64,000 nucleotides of DNA from Stenotrophomonas sp. VV52 (GTDB taxonomy: Bacteria > Pseudomonadota > Gammaproteobacteria > Xanthomonadales > Xanthomonadaceae), in NCBI RefSeq assembly GCF_002893095.1, contig NZ_PKQQ01000003.1, forward strand, positions 1 to 64,000. Reading direction: 5' to 3'. The translations under genes and the position numbers were made by a program. This document shows positions 18,593-27,244 of this stretch, piece by piece (position 1 is the stretch's first letter; the number at the start of each line of letters is the position of its first letter). Under the pieces are notes generated by a model that was given only the letters and a program-made list of their open reading frames with translations, had not been told where the DNA came from and did no database searches.

Positions 18593-18927
18593 ACGACATC
18601 GACACCCACGAACCGGCACCGGCGCAGTTCACCACCCTGCATTCCGACGACGCCGACGGCGGTCCCGACCTGAACCTCGACGTCATCCTCGACGTCCCGG
18701 TCACCCTGTCGCTCGAAGTCGGCCGCGCCCGCCTCCCCATCCGCAACCTGCTCCAGCTCAACCAGGGCTCCGTCGTCGAACTCGAACGCGGCGCCGGCGA
18801 ATCGCTCGACGTCTTCGTCAACGGCACCCTCATCGCCCACGGCGAAGTCGTCGTCATCAACGACCGTTTCGGCGTCCGCCTGACCGACGTCGTCAGCCCC
18901 AGCGAACGGATCCGGAGACTGCGTTGA
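18589..18927 (+). CDS. fliN: Flagellar motor switch protein FliN
   Basis: Small C-ring protein of 112 aa, nearly all of it the SpoA/surface-presentation-of-antigens domain (LDVILDVPVTLSLEVGRARL, LLQLNQGSVVELERGAGESL, NDRFGVRLTDVVSPSERI). It forms the lower ring of the switch and docks FliH-FliI. Coupled to fliM and fliO by overlapping stop/start codons. Confidence 0.97.
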   Translation: MNDIDTHEPAPAQFTTLHSDDADGGPDLNLDVILDVPVTLSLEVGRARLPIRNLLQLNQGSVVELERGAGESLDVFVNGTLIAHGEVVVINDRFGVRLTDVVSPSERIRRLR

Positions 18928-19325
18928 TCGCCCTGGCACTCATCGCCGCCGGCGCGCAGGCGACCAAGGTCGGCCAGCACGCCGCCGCCGCGCCCAGCAT
19001 GTTCGGCGCCGTGTTCGCCCTGCTGGCCGTGCTCGCCCTGATCGTCGGCCTCGGCTGGCTGCTCAAGCGCATGCCCGGCAGCGGCTTCAAGCCCGCCGAA
19101 GGCCTGCGCGTGGTCGCCAGCCTCAACGTGGGTGCCAAGGAACGCGTCGTCGTCGTCGACGTCAACGGTGAACAGCTGCTGCTCGGCGTCACCGCCGGCG
19201 GCATCAACACCCTGCACCGCCTGCCCGAACCCCTGCCCACCCCGGAACCGGCGCGCCTGCCGGATTTCAAGAACCTGCCCAATTTCGCCCAGCTCCTGCA
19301 ACAGCGGCTGCGCAAGGACACATGA
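18924..19325 (+). CDS. fliO: Flagellar biosynthetic protein FliO
   Basis: Small membrane protein that helps assemble the FliP ring of the export gate. The 133-aa protein has one strong membrane segment (~residues 27-48, FGAVFALLAVLALIVGLGWL) followed by a cytoplasmic FliO domain (LRVVASLNVGAKERVVVVDV, LLLGVTAGGINTLHRL). The start is a TTG at 18924 overlapping the fliN stop; an ATG at 18999 would remove most of the N-terminus. Confidence 0.9.
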   Translation: MIALALIAAGAQATKVGQHAAAAPSMFGAVFALLAVLALIVGLGWLLKRMPGSGFKPAEGLRVVASLNVGAKERVVVVDVNGEQLLLGVTAGGINTLHRLPEPLPTPEPARLPDFKNLPNFAQLLQQRLRKDT

Positions 19326-20110
19326 TCATGCGTGGCCCCCAAGCTTCCTGGACCCGTTACCTGCCGCTGCTGTTCGCCCTGCTGCTGTGCGCGTTGCCCG
19401 CGCTGGCCATGGCTGCGCCCGCTGCCCCCGCCATGCCCAGCCTGCCCGACGTGAACGTCGGCAAGATCGGTGGCGCCCCGGTCAGCCTGCCGCTGCAGAC
19501 CCTGCTGCTGATGACCGCGATCACCCTGATCCCGTCCATGCTGCTGGTGCTCACCGCCTTCACCCGCATCATCATCGTGCTCGGCCTGCTGCGCCAGGCC
19601 CTGGGTACCGGCCAGACCCCCTCCAACCAGGTCCTGCTCGGCCTGGCCCTGTTCCTCACCGCCATGGTCATGCTGCCCGTCTGGCAGAAGGCCTGGGGCA
19701 CCGGCATGGCGCCCTACCTCAACGGCGAGATCGACTTCCAGACCGCCTGGACCCTCACCACCCAGCCGCTGCGCGCCTTCATGCTGGCCCAGATCCGCGA
19801 GACCGACCTGATGACCTTCGCCGGCATGGCCGGGCACGGCACCTACGCCAGCCCCGACGCCATTCCGTTCCCGGTACTGGTCGCCTCGTTCGTCACCAGC
19901 GAACTGAAGACCGCCTTCGAAATCGGCTTCCTCATCTTCATCCCGTTCGTCATCATCGACCTGGTCGTCGCCAGCGTGCTGATGTCCATGGGCATGATGA
20001 TGCTCTCGCCGATGCTGGTCTCGGCGCCGTTCAAGATCCTGCTGTTCGTCCTCGTCGACGGCTGGGTCCTGGTGGTCGGCACGCTTGCCGCCAGCTTCAA
20101 CGCGGTCTGA
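19322..20110 (+). CDS. fliP: Flagellar export gate protein FliP
   Basis: Core subunit of the FliPQR export channel. The 262-aa protein begins with a cleavable signal peptide (residues ~1-33, ending ALAMAA), characteristic of FliP, then four membrane segments and the two family signatures (LLLMTAITLIPSMLLVLTAF and the C-terminal FKILLFVLVDGWVLV). Overlaps fliO by 4 bases; fliQ follows 9 bases later. Confidence 0.97.
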   Translation: MIMRGPQASWTRYLPLLFALLLCALPALAMAAPAAPAMPSLPDVNVGKIGGAPVSLPLQTLLLMTAITLIPSMLLVLTAFTRIIIVLGLLRQALGTGQTPSNQVLLGLALFLTAMVMLPVWQKAWGTGMAPYLNGEIDFQTAWTLTTQPLRAFMLAQIRETDLMTFAGMAGHGTYASPDAIPFPVLVASFVTSELKTAFEIGFLIFIPFVIIDLVVASVLMSMGMMMLSPMLVSAPFKILLFVLVDGWVLVVGTLAASFNAV

Positions 20111-20119
20111 GGCGCTGAT

Positions 20120-20389
20120 ATGACCCCCGAACTTGCCCTGACCGAACTGCGCGGTGGCCTGATCACCGTGCTCTGGGTGGCCGGCCCGCTGCTGCTCACC
20201 GTGCTCATCGTCGGCGTCGTGGTCGGCGTCGTCCAGGCCGCCACCCAGCTCAACGAACCCACCATCGCCTTCGTCGCCAAGGCCGCCGCGCTGACCGCCG
20301 TGTTATTCGCGCTCGGCAGCCTGCTGATCGGCCACCTGGTCGAGTACACCGTCCTGCTGTTCCAGCGCATACCGCACCTGATCGGATAG
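20120..20389 (+). CDS. fliQ: Flagellar export gate protein FliQ
   Basis: An 89-aa protein with two membrane helices (~14-38 and ~50-75) forming part of the FliPQR helical export gate. Typical sequence AGPLLLTVLIVGVVVGVVQA followed by TQLNEPTIAFVAK. Placed between fliP and fliR with short gaps. Confidence 0.96.
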   Translation: MTPELALTELRGGLITVLWVAGPLLLTVLIVGVVVGVVQAATQLNEPTIAFVAKAAALTAVLFALGSLLIGHLVEYTVLLFQRIPHLIG

Positions 20390-20396
20390 CACCGCG

Positions 20397-21188
20397 ATGG
20401 ATTCGGCAACCCAGATGGCCGCCGACGGGCTCAACGCCTTCGGCATGATCGGCACCGTGCTGTGGACCATGCTGCGTATCGGCGCCATGATCATGGCGAT
20501 GCCGCTGGTCGGCAGCCGCGCCGTCCCCGCCCGCGTGCGCGTCATGCTCTCCGGCGCCCTCGCCATCGCGCTCTCGCCGATGCTGCCGCCGGTGCCGGCG
20601 TGGACCGGGTTCGACGCCGCCACCGTACTCAGCATCGCCCGCGAACTGGCCATCGGCGTGTCCATCGGCTTCCTGCTGCGGCTGGTGTTCGAAGCCGGCG
20701 CCATGGCCGGCGAACTGGTCTCCCAGGGTACCGGCCTGGCCTTCGCACAGATGAGCGACCCCATGCGCGGCGGCACCTCCGGCGTGATCGGCCAGTGGTT
20801 CTACCTGTTGTTCGGCCTGCTGTTCTTCACCGCCAACGGTCATCTCGCACTGATCTCGCTGCTGATGGACAGCTACAAAGCCGTGCCCATCGGCACCTCG
20901 CTGCCCGACATCGACGCCTTCCTGAACGTGGCGCCGATGTTCCTGCTGCAGGTGCTGCGCGGCGCGCTCACCCTCGCCCTGCCGCTCACCGTGGCCATGC
21001 TCGCCATCAACCTGGCCTTCGGCGTGCTCTCCAAGGCCGCGCCGGCGCTGAACCCGATCCAGTTGGGCCTGCCGGTCGCGCTGCTGCTCGGCCTGTTCCT
21101 GCTGACCGTGCTGGCCGGTGAAATGGGGCCGCCGGTACAACGCCTTTTCGACGCTGCCTTCCAGGCGGCCGACAGCGTCACCCACTGA
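20397..21188 (+). CDS. fliR: Flagellar export gate protein FliR
   Basis: The single FliR subunit completes the export gate. The 263-aa protein has about six membrane segments and the family pattern (ALSPMLPPVP; EAGAMAGELVSQGTGLAFAQ; NPIQLGLPVALLLGLFLL). Last gene of the fliL operon. The gap after it has a short inverted repeat ACATAC/GTATGT (21203-21220). Confidence 0.96.
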   Translation: MDSATQMAADGLNAFGMIGTVLWTMLRIGAMIMAMPLVGSRAVPARVRVMLSGALAIALSPMLPPVPAWTGFDAATVLSIARELAIGVSIGFLLRLVFEAGAMAGELVSQGTGLAFAQMSDPMRGGTSGVIGQWFYLLFGLLFFTANGHLALISLLMDSYKAVPIGTSLPDIDAFLNVAPMFLLQVLRGALTLALPLTVAMLAINLAFGVLSKAAPALNPIQLGLPVALLLGLFLLTVLAGEMGPPVQRLFDAAFQAADSVTH

Positions 21189-21398
21189 TTTCGGGCGCGG
21201 TGACATACCGTTGAGTATGTGAAAAACGTCATCTTCGTGTGATTTCCACATGAAATTTGGCCGTTTTTGCGCTTGCTTTCGCCCCCACCCCTGTCGTCTC
21301 ATGCGCCTACGGCAGGGGGAACGTGCCGGAGCAGCCGGCATCGCCATGCCCGCGTGCTGGTCAGTGCAGTCTGCTGCGTACGCCAGGGAGGAGTCAGC

Positions 21399-23540
21399 AT
21401 GCTTATCGGCAGTTACACCCCGTGGTTGGTCGTAGTCTCGCTCCTGGTTGCCATCCTCGCGTCATTCACCGCGCTGGACATGGCCAACCGCGTTACCACC
21501 GCGCCTTCTCCGCGCATCAGCGTGCTGTGGCTGTTCGGCGGCGGTTGCGCCATGGGCCTGGGCATCTGGTCGATGCATTTCATCGGCATGCTGGCCTTCC
21601 GTCTGCCGATTCCCCTCGGGTATGACCTCGGCCTGACCGCTGCCTCACTGCTGGCCGCCATCGCATCGTCGATCTTCGCCCTCTGGCTGGTTTCGCGCCC
21701 GACCCTGCCGCATTCGCGGCTGGCATTGGGCGGGCTGCTGATGGGCTGCGGCATCGCCAGCATGCATTACATCGGCATGTCGGCGATGTTGATGCGGCCC
21801 GGCATCGAGTATCACAGTGGCTGGTTCATCCTCTCGGTGATGGTCGCGGTCGCCGCGTCGTGGGTGGCGCTGTTCGTCGCGTTCCGCCTGCGCCACAACG
21901 ACACCCGCCTGCATCACCGGATCGTGCCCGCCGTGCTGCTCGGCGTGGCCATCGTCGGCATGCACTACACCGGCATGGCCGCCGCGCAGTTCCCGGCCAA
22001 CAGCGTGTGTGGCGCCGCCGCCGGTGACGGCCTGCAGACCCAGTGGCTGGGTGCGCTGGTGATGGTGCTGACCATCGGCATCCTGGCCGTGGTGCTGCTG
22101 GTGTCCTGGCTGGACCAGCGCCAGCAGGCGCAGCTGCTGCGCCTGCGCAACCAGCGCCTGCGCAGCTCGCTGGACGACGCCGAAGCCGAACTCAGCCAGG
22201 CTGCCCTGCACGACCCACTCACCCACCTGCCCAACCGCCTGCTGCTGCAGCAGCGCATCGACCAGGCGCTGGTCGACGCCGAGCTGCGCGGTGGCCGCTT
22301 CGCGGTGATGTTCATGGACCTGGACGGCTTCAAACAGGTCAACGACGCCTATGGCCACCAGACCGGCGACTCGCTGTTGGTCGCGGTGGCCGCACGCACC
22401 CGCCAGCTGCTGCGCCCCACCGACGTGCTGGCGCGCCTGGGTGGCGACGAATTCGTGCTGGTGGTCGGCATTGAAAACGACGAAGACGTGGCCACCGTGG
22501 CCAACCGCATCATCCAGGCGATCGGCAAGGGCAACCTGGTACCCGGCCATGAGCTGCAGATCACCGCCAGCATCGGCATCGCGATCTGCCCCGACCACGC
22601 CGCCACCGAACGCCAGCTGATGGGCTACGCCGACGCGGCGATGTACCAGGCCAAGGAAGCGGGCCGCAACGCCTACGTGGTGTTTGCCGAGTGGATGAGC
22701 GACAGCGCCGAACAGCAGTTCCGGCTGCTGGCCGACCTGCGCCGCGCCATCGAACTGAACCAGCTGTTCCTGCAGTACCAGCCCAAGGTACGCGTCAGCA
22801 CCCATCAGGTCAGCGGTGCAGAGGCGTTGATCCGCTGGCAGCACCCCGAACAGGGGCTGATTCCGCCGGACCGGTTCATCCGGCTGGCCGAGCGCAGCGG
22901 CGTGATCAACGACATCGGCCGCTGGGCATTGAATGAAGCCTGCCGGCAGCTTCGGCGCTGGCACGACGCCGGGCACGACACCTGGTCGGTGTCGGTGAAC
23001 CTTTCCCCGATCCAGTTCGGTTCCCCTCACCTGCTGCAGGAAGTGAGCGACGCGCTGGAGATCCATCGGGTGGAACCGCGCCGGCTGGTCCTGGAGATTA
23101 CCGAAAGCGCGGTGATGCGCGACACCGAGACCAGCCTGCGCCTGCTGCAGTCGCTGGCGCGGCTGGGCGTGGGCATTTCCATCGACGACTTCGGCACCGG
23201 TTACTCCAGCCTGCTGTACCTCAAGCGCCTGCCAGCCACCGAGATCAAGATCGACCACGCGTTCGTGCGCGATCTTGAGAACAGTTCCGAAGACGTAGTC
23301 ATCGTTTCGGCCATCGTGGCGCTCGGCCACGCGCTGGACATGGACATCGTCGCCGAAGGCGTGGAAACCGCCGGCCAGCGCGCCTACCTGGAACGGCTGG
23401 GCTGTGATTTCCTGCAGGGCTACCTGCTCGGCCGCCCGGTCGACCCGGAGCGCTTCATGCAGCTGCACGACCTGCCGCGACCGCGCATGGTGGTCGCATC
23501 GGAACTGCAGGCCAGCCAAGGCGGGCATTTCCTGGACTGA
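21399..23540 (+). CDS. MHYT-GGDEF-EAL c-di-GMP turnover protein
   Basis: A 713-aa membrane enzyme. The N-terminal ~250 residues form a seven-helix MHYT sensor with its paired M-H-x-x-G-M motifs (SMHFIGM, SMHYIGM, GMHYTGM), proposed to bind a metal and sense O2, CO or NO. The GGDEF domain (~275-440) keeps the active motif LGGDEF and the upstream inhibitory site RPTD. The EAL domain (~450-700) keeps EALIRW, DDFGTGYSSL and the EGVET end, so both synthesis and hydrolysis residues look intact. ATG 21399 follows a strong AGGGAGGAG. The architecture matches MucR-type proteins. Its place between fliR and flhB suggests c-di-GMP control of motility. Confidence 0.93.
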   Translation: MLIGSYTPWLVVVSLLVAILASFTALDMANRVTTAPSPRISVLWLFGGGCAMGLGIWSMHFIGMLAFRLPIPLGYDLGLTAASLLAAIASSIFALWLVSRPTLPHSRLALGGLLMGCGIASMHYIGMSAMLMRPGIEYHSGWFILSVMVAVAASWVALFVAFRLRHNDTRLHHRIVPAVLLGVAIVGMHYTGMAAAQFPANSVCGAAAGDGLQTQWLGALVMVLTIGILAVVLLVSWLDQRQQAQLLRLRNQRLRSSLDDAEAELSQAALHDPLTHLPNRLLLQQRIDQALVDAELRGGRFAVMFMDLDGFKQVNDAYGHQTGDSLLVAVAARTRQLLRPTDVLARLGGDEFVLVVGIENDEDVATVANRIIQAIGKGNLVPGHELQITASIGIAICPDHAATERQLMGYADAAMYQAKEAGRNAYVVFAEWMSDSAEQQFRLLADLRRAIELNQLFLQYQPKVRVSTHQVSGAEALIRWQHPEQGLIPPDRFIRLAERSGVINDIGRWALNEACRQLRRWHDAGHDTWSVSVNLSPIQFGSPHLLQEVSDALEIHRVEPRRLVLEITESAVMRDTETSLRLLQSLARLGVGISIDDFGTGYSSLLYLKRLPATEIKIDHAFVRDLENSSEDVVIVSAIVALGHALDMDIVAEGVETAGQRAYLERLGCDFLQGYLLGRPVDPERFMQLHDLPRPRMVVASELQASQGGHFLD

Positions 23541-23544
23541 GGGC

Positions 23545-23570
23545 GCAGCCACGCAGGGCGTGGCTCTACC
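23545..23570 (+). repeat. GTAGAGCC-family REP palindrome, copy 2
   Basis: The 26-base unit is identical to that at 8458-8483, beginning 5 bases after the stop of the MHYT-GGDEF-EAL gene. Confidence 0.85.
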
Positions 23571-23756
23571 CGGCCGCGCCGATCTGCGGCGTGACACCGG
23601 CGTTGGACGCTGCTTTGGACTGTGCTTTGGCCTTGGTAGGGTCGCATCCCAATCGACTGCACGTAAATTGCCCGCGTTCGGTTGGGCATGACCTTTGGAC
23701 GGAAACGGCTCTTGCCGTTCGATGGTCATGCGTTACAGAACGTGGAACCGTTCCGT

Positions 23757-23784
23757 GCGGTCGTCTGGAGACCGACCCTACCGG
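23757..23784. repeat. REP-like palindrome of the CGACCCTACCG family, copy 2
   Basis: GCGGTCG and CGACCCTACCG surround a short loop. It is related to 16724-16756 and 52265-52302 and lies inside longer inverted arms at 23745-23756 and 23813-23824. Confidence 0.7.
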
Positions 23785-23813
23785 TGCGCGCCGCCTCCGA
23801 CCATGCTTCCGAA

Positions 23814-23829
23814 CGGAACGGTTCTTGCA
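23814..23829 (+). promoter_or_regulatory. Possible sigma-54 promoter of flhB
   Basis: CGGAACGGTTCTTGCA has GG-N10-GC spacing and a good TTGCA -12 element but lacks the CAC of the -24 consensus. It is 34 bases before flhB and overlaps one arm of an inverted repeat, so a chance match is possible. Confidence 0.5.
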
Positions 23830-23863
23830 CTACCCCGGGTGACCCCTCCGGTACCCCCTCCCG

Positions 23864-24991
23864 ATGTCCGAAGAACAAGCCGGCGAAAAGACCGAACAAC
23901 CTACCGAAAAACGCCTGCGCGATGCCCGTGAAGAGGGCAACATCCCGCGTTCGCGCGAACTGGCGACGGCCGCCGTGTTCGGCGCCTCGGTGCTGGCGCT
24001 GATGGCGTTTTCCGGGAGTATGGCGGCCGGCGGCAAGGCCTGGATGAAGTCCGCGCTCAGCCCGGAGGCCGGCCTTCGCTTCGAACCCAACGGCCTGTTC
24101 AGCCACTTCGGCCACCTGTTCCTGCAGCTGATGCTGGCGATGTGGCCGTTGCTGCTGATCTGCCTGCTGGCCAGTTTCCTGGCGCCGGTGGCGATGGGCG
24201 GGCTGCGCTGGTCGAACAAGTCGCTGATGCCCCAGTTCAACCGGCTCAGCCCGATGGCCGGCATGAAGCGCCTGTACGGCGCCGAGGCCATCGCCGAGTT
24301 CATCAAGTCGCTGCTGCGCATCCTGTTCGTCGGCGCTGCCGCCGGGCTGGTGGTCTGGCACGGGATCCGCCCGCTGCGCGACCTGGTCCACCAGCCGCTG
24401 GAAGCGGCCATCGTCAACGGCCTGGGCTTCACCCTGAAGCTGATGCTGGCCACCGGTGGCGCCATGATGCTGCTGGCTGCCATCGACGCCCCGTACCAGC
24501 GCTGGAACTGGATGCGCAAGCTGAAGATGACCCGTGAAGAGCTGCGCCGGGAAATGAAGGAAAGCGAGGGCAGCCCGGAAGTGAAGGGCCGCATCCGGCA
24601 GATGCAGCAGCAGCTGGCCAACCGCCGGATGATGGAAGCGGTGCCCACCGCCGACGTGGTCGTGGTCAACCCGACCCACTATGCCGTCGCCCTCAAATAC
24701 GACGGCGGCAGGATGGGCGCCCCCACCGTGGTGGCCCTGGGCGTGGACGAAACCGCCCTGCGCATCCGTGAAGTGGCCGACGGCAACAAGGTCGCCATCG
24801 TCTCGGCCCCGCCTTTGGCACGCGCCTTGTATCGGGAAGGTCAACTTGGAAAGGAAATTCCCGTGAGACTGTATTCGGCCGTCGCCCAGGTGCTGTCCTA
24901 CGTCTACCAGCTGCGCACCTGGCGGGGCGGGCCGATGCCGGCCGCGCCCAGCATCGACGTGGATGAGTTCGGCAAGGGAGGCCGCCCGTGA
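23864..24991 (+). CDS. flhB: Flagellar export gate/switch protein FlhB
   Basis: FlhB controls export specificity, switching from rod/hook to filament substrates after autocleavage. The 375-aa protein has a charged N-terminus (EKTEQPTEKRLRDAREEGNI), four membrane segments (~residues 35-205) and a cytoplasmic domain with the autocleavage site N269-P270-T271-H272 in VVVVNPTHYAVALKYD. Partner FliK is encoded at 15517. Its stop overlaps the flhA GTG. Confidence 0.97.
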   Translation: MSEEQAGEKTEQPTEKRLRDAREEGNIPRSRELATAAVFGASVLALMAFSGSMAAGGKAWMKSALSPEAGLRFEPNGLFSHFGHLFLQLMLAMWPLLLICLLASFLAPVAMGGLRWSNKSLMPQFNRLSPMAGMKRLYGAEAIAEFIKSLLRILFVGAAAGLVVWHGIRPLRDLVHQPLEAAIVNGLGFTLKLMLATGGAMMLLAAIDAPYQRWNWMRKLKMTREELRREMKESEGSPEVKGRIRQMQQQLANRRMMEAVPTADVVVVNPTHYAVALKYDGGRMGAPTVVALGVDETALRIREVADGNKVAIVSAPPLARALYREGQLGKEIPVRLYSAVAQVLSYVYQLRTWRGGPMPAAPSIDVDEFGKGGRP

Positions 24992-27090
24992 GCGCCCAGC
25001 CCGCTGGCATGAACACCCGCCGCGCCCTGGACATGATCCGCCAGGGCCTGGGCGCCCCGCTGATCGTGCTGGCCCTGCTGGCCATGGTCGTGGTGCCGCT
25101 AGCCGCGCCGGTGCTGGACGCGCTGTTCACCTTCAACATCGCCATCTCGCTGATGGTGCTGCTGGCGGTGGTGTACGTGAAGCGCCCGCTGGACTTCACC
25201 ATCTTCCCGATCGTGCTGCTGATCACCACCATGCTGCGGCTGGCGCTGAACGTGGCCTCCACCCGCGTGATCCTGCTCAACGGCCAGAACGGCCACGACG
25301 CGGCCGGCAAGGTGATTGCCGCGTTCGGCGAATTCGTGATCGGCGGCAACTACGCGGTCGGCATCGTGGTCTTCGCGATCCTGACCATCATCAACTTCGT
25401 GGTCATCACCAAGGGCGCCGGGCGCGTCTCCGAAGTGACCGCGCGCTTCATCCTCGACGCCATGCCCGGCAAGCAGATGGCGATCGACGCCGACCTCAAC
25501 GCCGGTTTGCTGACGCGCGAGGAAGCCAAGGTCCGTCGTGAAGAAGTCCGCGAGGAAGCCGACTTTTACGGCGCGATGGACGGTGCCAGCAAGTTCATCC
25601 GCGGCGACGCCATCGCCGGCATCCTGATCCTGTTCATCAACATGCTCGGCGGCCTGGCCGTGGGCGTGCTCCAGCACGGCATGCCGTTCGGCCAAGCCGC
25701 AGCCACCTACACCCTGCTCTCCATCGGTGACGGCCTGGTGGCGCAGCTGCCGGCCCTGCTGGTGTCCTCGGCGGTGGCGATGCTGGTCACCCGCGCCTCG
25801 CGCTCGCAGGACATGGCCCAGGCCATGATGGGCCAGGTGTTCGGCCAGCACCGTGCGCTGACCATTGCCGCCGCGATCCTCGGCCTGGTCGGCCTGGTCC
25901 CGGGCATGCCCAACGTCGCCTTCTTGACGCTGGCCGCCATCCTCGGCTTCATCGCCTGGAAGCTGTGGAAGAAGAGCCAGGTCGCCGAGCAGGCCGCCGC
26001 TGCGCCGGCGTCCGGCCCGACCACCGCGCTCGGCCTGCCGGCCGGCACGCCCTCGCCCACCGCCGAACTCACCTGGGACGAACTGCGCCCGGTCGATCCG
26101 CTCGGCCTGGAAGTGGGCTACCGCCTGATCCCGCTGGTGGACAAGAACCAGGGCGGCGAACTGATGGCGCGGATCAAGGGCGTGCGCCGCAAGCTCACCC
26201 ATGACATCGGCTTCCTGATTCCCTCGGTGCACATCCGCGACAACCTGGAACTGGGCGCCACCGCCTACCGCCTGCTGATCCACGGCGTGCCGGTGGCCAC
26301 CGCAGAGATCCATCCGGACCGCGAACTCGCGCTGGACCCGGGCAGCGCGCTCGGCGCACTGGAAGGCATCGCCGGCAAGGACCCCGCGTTCGGCCTGGAT
26401 GCCACCTGGATCCAGCCGCATCAGCGCGCCCACGCCGAATCGATGGGCTACACCGTGGTCGACCCGGCCACCGTGGTCGCCACCCATCTCTCGCACCTGA
26501 TCCGCGAGCACGCACCGGAACTGCTGGGCCACGAGGAAGTACAGCAGCTGCTGGCCAACCTGGCCAAGAGCGCGCCCAAGCTGGTCGAAGACCTCACCCC
26601 CAAGGCGCTGCCGCTGTCGGTGGTGGTGCGGGTGCTGCAGAACCTGCTGATCGAGCGCATCCCGGTGCGCCAGCTGCGCAAGATCGCCGAGTCGCTGGTG
26701 GAAAACGCACCGCTCAGCCAGGACCCGGGCGTGCTCACCGCCGCCGTGCGCAACGCGCTGGGCCGTTTCATCGTGCAGGAGATCGCCGGCATGTCGGCGG
26801 AGCTGCCGGTGTTCACCCTCAACCCGCAATTGGAACGTGTCTTGCAGGAGTCCACACAGGGCAACGGCGCAGCGCTGGAACCCGGACTCGCCGAGCGACT
26901 GCACCAGAGCCTGGCCGAATGTGTCGGCAAGCAGGAAGCGAAAAACGAGCCCGCGGTGGTGTTGGTGCCCGGTCCGGTACGTGCCGCGCTGGCACGGCTG
27001 GTACGCCACAGCGTTCCGTCGCTGTCCGTGCTGGCCTACAGCGAGGTGCCGGAAGACAAGCGCTTGAAGCTGGTCGGCACGATCAGCTGA
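24988..27090 (+). CDS. flhA: Flagellar export gate protein FlhA
   Basis: FlhA forms the nonameric export ring that uses the proton motive force and receives chaperone-substrate complexes. The 700-aa protein has about eight N-terminal membrane segments (~20-320), the FHIPEP cytoplasmic loop region (RLALNVASTRVILL, AMPGKQMAIDADLNAGLLT) and a large C-terminal domain (~360-700). GTG 24988 follows GGGAGG and overlaps the flhB stop. Confidence 0.97.
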   Translation: MSAQPAGMNTRRALDMIRQGLGAPLIVLALLAMVVVPLAAPVLDALFTFNIAISLMVLLAVVYVKRPLDFTIFPIVLLITTMLRLALNVASTRVILLNGQNGHDAAGKVIAAFGEFVIGGNYAVGIVVFAILTIINFVVITKGAGRVSEVTARFILDAMPGKQMAIDADLNAGLLTREEAKVRREEVREEADFYGAMDGASKFIRGDAIAGILILFINMLGGLAVGVLQHGMPFGQAAATYTLLSIGDGLVAQLPALLVSSAVAMLVTRASRSQDMAQAMMGQVFGQHRALTIAAAILGLVGLVPGMPNVAFLTLAAILGFIAWKLWKKSQVAEQAAAAPASGPTTALGLPAGTPSPTAELTWDELRPVDPLGLEVGYRLIPLVDKNQGGELMARIKGVRRKLTHDIGFLIPSVHIRDNLELGATAYRLLIHGVPVATAEIHPDRELALDPGSALGALEGIAGKDPAFGLDATWIQPHQRAHAESMGYTVVDPATVVATHLSHLIREHAPELLGHEEVQQLLANLAKSAPKLVEDLTPKALPLSVVVRVLQNLLIERIPVRQLRKIAESLVENAPLSQDPGVLTAAVRNALGRFIVQEIAGMSAELPVFTLNPQLERVLQESTQGNGAALEPGLAERLHQSLAECVGKQEAKNEPAVVLVPGPVRAALARLVRHSVPSLSVLAYSEVPEDKRLKLVGTIS

Positions 27091-27244
27091 GCCGGAACTC
27101 CGACAGCAACGCGTCAGAAAACAGACACACCCATTTCGCCATCACCGCAGCAGGACAAGAAGGGAACCCCGGACCGTGCAGACCACCGACAACCAGAGCC
27201 TCCCTTCCGCCCCCCAGCCCCAGACTCCGTCCCGGTACCACAGC

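Larger units (their letters stand above)
23541..23863. other. REP-rich intergenic region before flhB
   Basis: This 323-base gap has no believable gene. It contains a GTAGAGCC-family palindrome (23545-23570), a small hairpin AACGG..CCGTT (23704-23719), a CGACCCTACCG-family palindrome (23757-23784) enclosed by 12-base inverted arms GAACCGTTCCGT (23745-23756) / ACGGAACGGTTC (23813-23824), and a probable sigma-54 promoter for flhB. Confidence 0.75.

Noticed and set aside
23587-24002. Plus-strand frames crossing the region before flhB
   Set aside because: They run through REP palindromes and the flhB start in the wrong frame and contain no recognisable domain.
27091-27175. Possible sigma-54 site (GGAACTCCGACAGC, near 27093) upstream of flhF
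   Set aside because: The GG-N10-GC spacing fits but both the CAC of the -24 element and the TTGC of the -12 element are missing, so the match is not better than chance.
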